From NCBI GenBank assembly GCA_026398575.1, contig JAPLSP010000173.1, positions 1 to 27,721 of the forward strand: DNA of 27,721 nt, given 5' to 3'. How positions within the stretch are numbered: position 1 is the stretch's first letter; every line of letters begins with the position of its first letter. Positions 1 through 7,043 of this stretch are shown here, one piece after another. The translations under genes and the position numbers were made by a program. The notes below the pieces were generated by a model. The model searched no databases, was not told where the DNA came from, and saw only the letters and a list, made by a program, of their open reading frames with translations. The DNA is from Candidatus Sumerlaeota bacterium. Its GTDB lineage: Bacteria > Sumerlaeota > Sumerlaeia > JADFCT01.

Positions 1-91
1 GGGCCGTCCGGCGGAGCGGAGCGGCCTACCCCTCGACGCAATATACAAGAAGATGAAAGATCATGGTGATAAAGACACGAAGCCATAGCCT

Positions 92-109
92 GAGCCGTAA
101 AAACGGCTC
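92..109. other. Short perfect hairpin upstream of first gene
   Basis: A seven-base-pair perfect stem (GAGCCGT paired with ACGGCTC) closes a four-A loop. No T-tract follows on either strand, so it is a weak terminator candidate for an upstream gene outside the window. It could equally be a leader hairpin for the gene at 169. The remainder of 1-168 shows no convincing gene. Confidence 0.4.
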
Positions 110-168
110 GACATGCAATCGCGCAGGCGTTAGCTTTATAAAAACGCGCGGATAATGGAATTTTAGAT

Positions 169-1386
169 ATGCGTAAATTCTGGTTCAGCAATATCCTCAT
201 CCTGATTCTGGCGGCCGGCCTGATCGGAATCGGGGATTTTCTTCATGCTTGTTCCGTTCCTGTGTTCCGCTATGCGCTCGAACGATGGGAAGCGGAGCCT
301 TACGAGGCGTTTCTTTTTCATCGCGGACCGCTCTCGAACAAAGACAAGGCGGCATGGGATTCGCTCACGAGCAAATCCCTCGACGAGCAGGCGCCGGCAA
401 ACGTGAATTGCCATGCGGTTGATCTGGCCCAGCCGCTCTCAAAGGAACTACAAGAGATTTGGGATAATTGCAGCGGGAGCGATCTGCCCTGGATGGTTGT
501 GCTTTTCCCGCCCAGCGAGGCGCGGGTTCCCCTGGTGTGGAAAGGCCGATTCGACAGGAAAATAGCCGAAGGCCTTCTGGATTCGCCAAAACGGCAGGAA
601 ATCGCGCGCCATATTCTGGCCGGAGATTCCGCTGTCTGGGTCATGCTGGAAAGCGGCGACAAGGCCAGGGACGAAGCCGTCGCGACAACGCTCTCAACCG
701 AACTGGCGCGATTGCGAAAGGAGCTGAAGCTGCCCACCGATGATGATGAAGACACGGCGACATCGGATACCGCAGAGAAGAACGCTGCGGCGCCAGGGAA
801 CGCGGCGGCGCAGGAACCGGCCATCGAGGCGCCGTCCATTCCTTTGCGAATAGGCTTTTCGCTTGTGCGCATTTCGCGGAGCGATCCGGCCGAGCGGATG
901 CTTGTGAGCATGCTGACCGGATCCGCGCCCGAGCTGGCAAAGAAGACGGGGCCGGTCGCTTTTCCGGTCTATGGCCGGGGCCGGGTGTTGGGCGGCATCG
1001 CGGATGATGACATCACAGCCGAAATGATCGAGGAAGCCTGCTGCTTCCTGACGGATGCCTGTTCGTGCTTTGTCAAAGAACGCCGCACGGGCATGGACCT
1101 GTTGATGTCGGTCAATTGGGATGCCGTCCTGCAGGACGCGCTCTCGGTTGAAAAAGCCCTGCCGCCGCTGACGGGGGTGACGGCGCTTTTGGAAAACAAG
1201 AATCAGACGCGTCCGACTGGTCTGACGGGTCCGACTAGTCCGACGGATCTACGAAAACCACTTTCCGGAGCGGCCAAGGGCAGAATGGGCCTAGGCGGCT
1301 TGCTGATGCGCAATACCATTCTGATGGTCCTGTTTCTTGGTCTTTTGGCTCTGGCGGGAGCATTCAGGAGAAGGAAGCGCGGCTGA
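169..1386 (+). CDS. Secreted/anchored protein of unknown function linked to an ABC transporter
   Basis: This 405-residue protein has an N-terminal hydrophobic segment (about residues 7-27) followed by Cys28 in the context LHAC, a loose lipobox. The next residues, CSVPVFRYALERW, look like a conserved block. A second hydrophobic helix lies near residues 375-398 and ends in an RRRKRG tail, so most of the chain probably sits outside the cytoplasm between two membrane anchors. Residues 190-225 are an acidic, Ala-rich linker, and about residues 345-359 are encoded by a 9-bp tandem repeat. The stop lies one base before the start of the FtsX-type permease, so the three genes to 3354 form an operon. 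The protein is probably an accessory factor of that transporter. The family is not recognised and no catalytic motif is visible. The start has only a weak ribosome site. Confidence 0.75.
   Translation: MRKFWFSNILILILAAGLIGIGDFLHACSVPVFRYALERWEAEPYEAFLFHRGPLSNKDKAAWDSLTSKSLDEQAPANVNCHAVDLAQPLSKELQEIWDNCSGSDLPWMVVLFPPSEARVPLVWKGRFDRKIAEGLLDSPKRQEIARHILAGDSAVWVMLESGDKARDEAVATTLSTELARLRKELKLPTDDDEDTATSDTAEKNAAAPGNAAAQEPAIEAPSIPLRIGFSLVRISRSDPAERMLVSMLTGSAPELAKKTGPVAFPVYGRGRVLGGIADDDITAEMIEEACCFLTDACSCFVKERRTGMDLLMSVNWDAVLQDALSVEKALPPLTGVTALLENKNQTRPTGLTGPTSPTDLRKPLSGAAKGRMGLGGLLMRNTILMVLFLGLLALAGAFRRRKRG
1202..1246. repeat. 9-bp tandem repeat, consensus GTCNGACNN, inside a coding region
   Basis: Five consecutive nine-base units occur here, the first degenerate. 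Each carries the near-palindrome GTCNGAC. In frame they encode a Thr/Pro/Gly-rich triplet pattern (TRP TGL TGP TSP TDL) just before the C-terminal membrane helix of the 405-residue protein. The same unit occurs at 9392-9460 inside an unrelated gene. Confidence 0.85.
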
Positions 1387-1387
1387 T

Positions 1388-2676
1388 ATGAGCATTTGGC
1401 GACTGGTCATCAAAGAGATTCTCCACCGCAAACTCGGATTCCTGCTCGGCGCCGTCTCAGTCGTGGTGGCGGTGGGTTGTCTGGTGGGCGCTGTGACCCT
1501 GCTGAAGGTTCATGACATTCGCACCCAGCAGATTCTGGCGAACAAGGAAGCCGAAACGAAAGCGCGCATGGCAGCGCTCGAGGACGAAATGCGCAAGGCG
1601 ATGCTGAACCTGGGCTTCAACATCGTCATCCTGCCCAAGGATCAAAATCTTTCGGACTGGCACACCGAGGATTATGCCTCGAAGTACATGCCGGAAGAAT
1701 ACGTGGATAAGCTGGCGAAATCGAATATCATCACGGTGCAGCACCTGCTGCCGAGCTTGCAGCAGAAAGTCAAATGGCCCGAGCAGAAGCGGACAATCAT
1801 CCTGGTCGGCACGCGCGGCGAAGTCCCCTTCACGGAAAAGAAAGCGATGAAGCCGATGGTTCAGCCGGTTCCGCCGGGCACGATTGTGTTGGGCTATGAA
1901 CTGCAGCAGGACCTGGGATTCAAAGTGGGCGACAAACTGAAACTGATGGAGCGCGAGTTCACGGTTCACCAATGCTATCCCCAGCGCGGCACGAAGGATG
2001 ACGTCACGGCGTGGATCAATCTGGCCGAAGCGCAGGAGATGCTGAACAAGAAAGGCCAGATCAACGCCATCCTTGCGCTCGAATGCGGCTGCGGATGGGC
2101 CCGGCCGGACATGGTGCGCGCGGAGATAGCCAAAATCCTGCCCGACACACAGATCATCGAGAAATCTTCGGAAGCTCTTGCGCGCGCCGAGGCCCGCACC
2201 AAGGTGGGCGATGAAGCCAAGGCCTCGATCGAATTTGAGGCGATGAACCGCCAGCGACTGCGTTCGGAGCGCGAACGGTTGGCGGCGATCCTCGTGCCGC
2301 TGGCAATGGCCGTTTGCGTTGTCTGGATCGCGATCCTCGCCTTCGGCAACGTGCGCGAGCGGCGGATGGAGATCGGAATCCTGCGCGCCATTGGGCTTCG
2401 CTCGCGGCAAATCCTTGCGATCTTTTTATCCAAAGCCATCGCCATGGGCATTGTGGGCGGAATCATCGGCATTCTTGCAGGATTTGCGGTTGGCAGATAC
2501 ATGGGCATTCAACTGGAAAAAACAGGGGCGGGTGTTCCATCGGCGCAATCGCTCTTTGATGGACGGCTGGCTTTGATGGCATTGCTGCTCGCGCCGTTTC
2601 TGTCGGCAATCGCCAGTTGGATTCCAACGGTTCTTGCCGCGAGGGAAGATCCGGCGGTGATTTTGAGAGAGGAATA

Positions 2677-2677
<1 letters not shown>
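1388..2677 (+). CDS. FtsX/MacB-family ABC transporter permease
   Basis: This is a 429-residue inner-membrane permease. One N-terminal membrane helix (about 16-39) is followed by a large extracytoplasmic domain (about 40-290) and three C-terminal helices (roughly 295-320, 345-372, 397-421), the MacB/LolC/FtsX layout. The block after the second helix (ERRMEIGILRAIG) is the typical FtsX-domain coupling segment that contacts the ATPase. Such transporters usually work as mechanotransmission devices or lipoprotein extruders, not as classical importers. The start ATG at 1388 lies one base after the preceding stop. The stop TAA overlaps the next start as TAATG, so translation with the ATPase is coupled. 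The substrate is unknown. Confidence 0.92.
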
Positions 2678-3354
<677 letters not shown>

Positions 3355-3368
3355 GAGCAATTGAGTCT

Positions 3369-3413
3369 GTGTGATAGAATAACGTCTGACAAAATAATGT
3401 GCGACAAAATAAT
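3369..3413. repeat. 15-bp tandem repeat, consensus GTGYGACAAAATAAT
   Basis: Three head-to-tail 15-base units, the first degenerate, lie between the ABC ATPase gene and the prepilin gene. Two more units of the same type occur at 27515-27544 in another intergenic region. It is a dispersed intergenic repeat of unknown role. Confidence 0.8.
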
Positions 3414-3447
3414 GAGAAGGATGAGAGCCATTAAAAGGAGAGAGACA

Positions 3448-4074
3448 ATGCAAGCCGAAAATAAAAGGCGCCGAGCCGATCAGGCCTTCACCTTGATCGA
3501 ACTGCTGATCGTCATCGCCATCATTGCGATTCTGGCGCTGATTGCCGTTCCCAATTTTCTCGAAGCGCAGACGCGCAGCAAGCTGGCGCGGGTTCAAGCC
3601 GATATGCGGTCCCTGGCCACCGGCATCGAAGCCTATTTCGTTGATTTCAACTCCTATCCCTGGCGCGACGTTGCGGGAGTGTATTCCACGCAATACAGCG
3701 AAATCGGCTATCGCCTGGGTGATTTGACCACGCCCATCGCCTATATGCAGAGCGTCTCTTTCCGCGATCCCTTCATCACCGGCGGGACCCAAGGCGGCTA
3801 CACCGACGGCTACGTCCGCTATCAATATAACTACCGCAACTACCAGTACTTCACCTCGACATATCTGTCCTATCCGATTCCCGTCTGGGCGCTCAATTGC
3901 ATCGGCCCCGACAACCTGAAGAACCAGGGGCTCAACGTCGAATATTGGGCGCGGGGATTAATGAACGGCGCGCCCGCCGCACAGGCTGTGACCATCTATG
4001 ACCCGACCAACGGAACGATCAGCGCCGGCGACATCCCCCGCACGGGCGGCGAGACGCGATATAAAAATCAATAA
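3448..4074 (+). CDS. Prepilin-like protein with type IV/II N-terminal methylation motif
   Basis: This 208-residue protein has the prepilin signature: a short basic leader (KRRR), then FTLIELLIVIAIIAILALIAVP, giving a single N-terminal helix. Glu18 takes the conserved +5 place. The residue before the cleavage point is Ala13, where most prepilins have Gly. The rest (about 40-208) is rich in Tyr, Gly and aromatics and resembles GspG-like pseudopilins with variable C-terminal domains. The start ATG at 3448 has AAAGGAGAG upstream; earlier in-frame starts would translate the 15-bp repeat. No secretion ATPase, prepilin peptidase or other pilin gene is in the window, so it is an orphan. Such proteins occur in many copies in Planctomycetota and Lentisphaerota. 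Confidence 0.88.
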   Translation: MQAENKRRRADQAFTLIELLIVIAIIAILALIAVPNFLEAQTRSKLARVQADMRSLATGIEAYFVDFNSYPWRDVAGVYSTQYSEIGYRLGDLTTPIAYMQSVSFRDPFITGGTQGGYTDGYVRYQYNYRNYQYFTSTYLSYPIPVWALNCIGPDNLKNQGLNVEYWARGLMNGAPAAQAVTIYDPTNGTISAGDIPRTGGETRYKNQ

Positions 4075-4117
4075 TGTCAAAATCATGCATGATGGCGCAG
4101 AGAACGGGAGATTCATG

Positions 4118-4378
4118 ATGACAACACTTACAGCAACCACAGCGCGCCGCGAATTCTTCGACCTTGTCAAGGGCGCCGCAGAAGGCCATAGAACATATCG
4201 CATCCAGCACCGCGAGAAGGCGGCTGTCTTGATGTCCGAGGAGGATTACGAGAGCCTTCTAGAAACCTTGGAGCTCTTGTCACTGCCAGGTTTCCGCCAG
4301 CGCCTCAAAGCATCCGTCAAGCAGATGAAGGCGGGAGATACGATTTCAATGGACAATCTCTTTAGGGAGAAGAAGTGA
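4118..4378 (+). CDS. Phd/YefM-family antitoxin
   Basis: This small protein of 86 residues begins TTLTATTARREFFDLVKGA, the typical Phd/YefM DNA-binding N-terminus that dimerises on its own promoter. Its C-terminal part, with a short acidic stretch (MSEEDYESLLETLELL), would wrap around and neutralise the toxin. The stop overlaps the toxin start by four bases (GTGA), the usual antitoxin-first arrangement with coupled translation. Two ATGs stand side by side (4115 and 4118); GGGAG sits seven bases before the second, which is chosen. Autoregulation by the toxin-antitoxin complex is expected from the family; no operator was identified. Confidence 0.9.
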   Translation: MTTLTATTARREFFDLVKGAAEGHRTYRIQHREKAAVLMSEEDYESLLETLELLSLPGFRQRLKASVKQMKAGDTISMDNLFREKK

Positions 4379-4632
4379 AGCCATACGAAATCCAATTCAC
4401 TAAAGAAGCAGTCAAGGATTTCCGCAAGCTCACCCCAAAGCTTCAGCAAAAACTCGGAGCGATTCTGTCCGAAGCGATTGCGATGGATCCGTACTGCGGG
4501 AAGCGATTAGTAGGAGACATGGAAGGATTCCTTTCCTTTCGCCTCACCTACAAAGACAGAATCGTTTATTCCATTGATGAGAGTCAGAGAACAGTCTTTA
4601 TTCACCGCACAAAGACACACTACGGAGAATAG
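4375..4632 (+). CDS. RelE/YoeB-type toxin (ribosome-dependent mRNA interferase)
   Basis: This 85-residue protein has the RelE/ParE fold pattern. An N-terminal strand (YEIQFTKEAVKDF) leads into two helices (RKLTPKLQQKLGAILSEAI), then LVGDMEGFLSFRLTYKDRIVYSID, then a final strand FIHRTKTHYGE. The closing RTKTHYGE resembles the YoeB/Txe C-terminus, where His and Tyr take part in mRNA cleavage on the ribosome. The start is GTG at 4375, four bases into the antitoxin stop region, with AGGGAGA upstream. The pair lies between the prepilin gene and the convergent sulfatase gene, a usual place for a mobile toxin-antitoxin cassette. Confidence 0.9.
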   Translation: MKPYEIQFTKEAVKDFRKLTPKLQQKLGAILSEAIAMDPYCGKRLVGDMEGFLSFRLTYKDRIVYSIDESQRTVFIHRTKTHYGE

Positions 4633-4681
4633 TTACTGCTCTTGCTCTGCAAGAAAACATCATACCGATTTGCGCTGAAAT

Positions 4682-6142
4682 CTATTCGTCGGCCACGTCG
4701 CCCTGTTCCGCGCGCCAGCGCTTGAGCTGCTCGCGCATTTTTTCAAGCACAGGCTTGCATTCGGGATTGGCAGCAAGATTCTTCAACTCGTAGGGATCGG
4801 CTTCGGTGTCGTACAGTTCTTCGGCAGAATGGCGCTCGATCAGATTCACCAACTTCGCGGCGCCGGCATCGGTCCTGGCCTTCTCGACCCACGTGTCCCA
4901 GACTTCCTTGTGGCTGTTCGGAATGCCATCCACTTTGGTGAAATGCGTCGTCCAGAGGCGATCGGGATGGAGGTTGAGGATATATTTGTAGCGCGCATCG
5001 CGGACGCATCGCTGCGGAAACATGTTCATCGTCCCATCGCCGGTATGCGTGGCATAAATCTCCTCGCGGAAGCGGCTGGACTTGCCCAATAGCGCGTCTT
5101 TGAAACTGCGCCCATCAATATCTCGCGGCGGCTCGCCTCCGGCGATTTCCACCAGCGTTGGCAGCAGGTCCACATAAGACAGCAACGCGTCGCACGTCGA
5201 GCCGGGTTTGATGACGCCAGGCCAACGCGCGATGAACGGCACGCGCAAGCCGGTGTCATAAAGCGTCCATTTGCAGTGCGGCCATTCGGGCCCCTGGTCG
5301 CTGGAATAAATGACGAGTGTGTTGTTTTCCATGCCGTGGCGTTTGAGCGAGGACAGTGTTTCGCCGACGCGCCGGTCCAGCGTCGTGATATCCTGAAAAT
5401 AGTTCGCAAGCGCGGCGCGCGTCTTGGGCGTATCCACCATGTTCGGCGGAATCGGCAGCGCAGCCGGATCATAGGTCTTGTTGTTTTCCCAAACGACATG
5501 CGGGCTGCTGTCGCCAAGCACAAGACACAACGGCTGGCCTGCGTTTGTTTTCACATGGTCGGCAAGAAGTTGATCCACGCGCGCCGTGTCTATCCCTTCC
5601 CCCCGATATTTCCGAATCTGGTCTGGCGCCGTTTTGAGCTGGGCCGTGATATATTCAAAGTCGAATACTTTTTTCGGCCGCACATCGGACTTGTTCACGA
5701 GCGCCACCCGGTATCCGAGCGCTTTGAGATAGATGGGCAGCGACTTCAAACCGGGCTTGCAGTCGGTGTGATTGCCCATGGCGCCGTGGCGCGCGGGATA
5801 GAGACCGGTGAAGATCGTCGAACGTGATGGCGTGCAGGTGGGCGTCGCGGCAAAGACGCGCGTGAAGCGTATTCCCTCCTTCGCCAAGGCGTCGAGGTTC
5901 GGCGTTTGAACAGCCTTGTTCCCGTAGCAGCCGGAAAATTCCTGGCCGTGGTCATCGGAGAGGATAAAGATAATGTTGGGCTTTGACGCCGCAACGCTCT
6001 TTCCCGCCGCAGCAGTATTTGTCGTTGCTGCCACGTTTGGCCCCGGCTCCGCCGCTGCAAATGCTTTCGTGATCGCCTGTTGCGCCAGCAATACGGCGCC
6101 TCCCTGTCCGGCCAGTTTAAGGAATTCGCGTCTTGATCTCAT
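4682..6142 (-). CDS. Tat-exported sulfatase, SGSH/heparan N-sulfatase-like
   Basis: This 486-residue enzyme has an N-terminal Tat-type signal (SRREFLK, then a hydrophobic stretch to about residue 30). The metal-binding start IIFILSDDHG is at about 57-66. The type I sulfatase motif CTPSR (Cys103-Arg107) holds the Cys that would be converted to formylglycine. SSDQG near residue 270 replaces the usual SDNG metal motif. Blocks around TCTPSRSTIFTGLYPARHG and the NHTDCKPGLKSLP region resemble N-sulfoglucosamine sulfohydrolases. It would remove sulfate from a glycan or its oligosaccharides outside the cytoplasm. No maturation enzyme (anSME or FGE) is in the window. It is the last gene of the glycyl radical operon, starting four bases after the activase stop with AAAGGGG as ribosome site. 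Substrate assignment is tentative. Confidence 0.9.
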   Translation of the reverse strand: MRSRREFLKLAGQGGAVLLAQQAITKAFAAAEPGPNVAATTNTAAAGKSVAASKPNIIFILSDDHGQEFSGCYGNKAVQTPNLDALAKEGIRFTRVFAATPTCTPSRSTIFTGLYPARHGAMGNHTDCKPGLKSLPIYLKALGYRVALVNKSDVRPKKVFDFEYITAQLKTAPDQIRKYRGEGIDTARVDQLLADHVKTNAGQPLCLVLGDSSPHVVWENNKTYDPAALPIPPNMVDTPKTRAALANYFQDITTLDRRVGETLSSLKRHGMENNTLVIYSSDQGPEWPHCKWTLYDTGLRVPFIARWPGVIKPGSTCDALLSYVDLLPTLVEIAGGEPPRDIDGRSFKDALLGKSSRFREEIYATHTGDGTMNMFPQRCVRDARYKYILNLHPDRLWTTHFTKVDGIPNSHKEVWDTWVEKARTDAGAAKLVNLIERHSAEELYDTEADPYELKNLAANPECKPVLEKMREQLKRWRAEQGDVADE

Positions 6143-6146
6143 GGCG

Positions 6147-7043
6147 TCAGCCCCTTTCTATTAAACCGCTTTGAAGCAGAATGGAACGGCCTTGCCGCAG
6201 CAGATCGCCGCTGGGAGGAAGGGCTTCCTGCGTCGGCATTTTCAGGCCAAGGGCTTTCCATTTCGCCTCGCCGCGGCGGTGATAGGGAATCAGTTCGAAG
6301 GCAAGCGGACCGATAGCCGATAATTTTTGCGCGTATAATTTCAGCGTGGCCTCGTCGCAATTATATCCAGGCACGAGGGTCAATCGCACCGTGAGCATTC
6401 CGCCGTGGGCATGCCGGCGGCGGATGTTTTCCAATGTCTGCGCGCAGCCGACGCCCGTCAGGCGCTCGCATTCGGCGTCGTCCGGATGCTTCAGGTCAAG
6501 ATAGAGCGCATCCACCAGATCGAACAGTTCCGGCAACCGCACGTGCGAGCCGTTGGTTTCCATCGCGGTGTGAATGCCGGCGGCGCGCAATTCCGAGAGC
6601 AACCGGGCGGCGCCGTCGAACTGGCAAGTCGGTTCGCCGCCGCCGAGAGTGACGCCGCCCGTTGGCCCATAGAACATCCGATAGCGCCGCGCTTTGCCAA
6701 CCAGATCGGAAATGGGGACCCTCTCCCCCATCCACTCAAACGCCCGCAGTCCTCCGCGCAGACATGCATACTCCTCGCAGCGATAGCAGAGGCTCACGTC
6801 GCGCGATATATTTCCGTCTCGAATCGCGATGGCGTCCTGCGGACAGGCGACGACGGCGCGCGTGGGATCATCGAGGCGATGCGGAAAGAAAAGGACGTCG
6901 GAATGCGGCGAAACCGATTCGGGCGCGGCGCACCACGGGCACCGCATGTTGCAGCCCTTCAGATAAAACACCAAGCGCTGCCCCGGGCCGTCCAGGTCCA
7001 CGGTGAATCCGGTATTGAAAACGAGCAGCGAGTCCGCGCCCAT
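6147..7043 (-). CDS. Glycyl radical enzyme activase (radical SAM)
   Basis: This 298-residue radical SAM protein installs the glycyl radical on its partner. The cluster motif CNMRCPWC (Cys31, Cys35, Cys38) is the canonical CxxxCxxC. Further elements are GGGEP (S-adenosylmethionine binding) and the METNG and LDLKH blocks typical of PflA-type activases. Between them lies a short ferredoxin-like insert with only four Cys (67, 86, 89, 94), enough for one extra [4Fe-4S] cluster, where many non-PFL activases have eight Cys for two. The ATG at 7043 shares TGATG with the stop of the glycyl radical enzyme gene; a GTG one codon earlier is an alternative. Coupled translation and position support the pairing. 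It requires anoxic conditions. Confidence 0.94.
   Translation of the reverse strand: MGADSLLVFNTGFTVDLDGPGQRLVFYLKGCNMRCPWCAAPESVSPHSDVLFFPHRLDDPTRAVVACPQDAIAIRDGNISRDVSLCYRCEEYACLRGGLRAFEWMGERVPISDLVGKARRYRMFYGPTGGVTLGGGEPTCQFDGAARLLSELRAAGIHTAMETNGSHVRLPELFDLVDALYLDLKHPDDAECERLTGVGCAQTLENIRRRHAHGGMLTVRLTLVPGYNCDEATLKLYAQKLSAIGPLAFELIPYHRRGEAKWKALGLKMPTQEALPPSGDLLRQGRSILLQSGLIERG

Noticed and set aside
1457..2410. Long antisense open frame (317 codons) opposite the permease gene
   Set aside because: It mirrors a well-supported gene in GC-rich DNA, is rich in His, Arg and Gln as shadows usually are, and has no ribosome site or motif.
4640..4654. Six-base-pair hairpin between the toxin gene and the sulfatase gene as a terminator
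   Set aside because: The stem is short and has no T-tract on either strand, so a terminator call is not supported.
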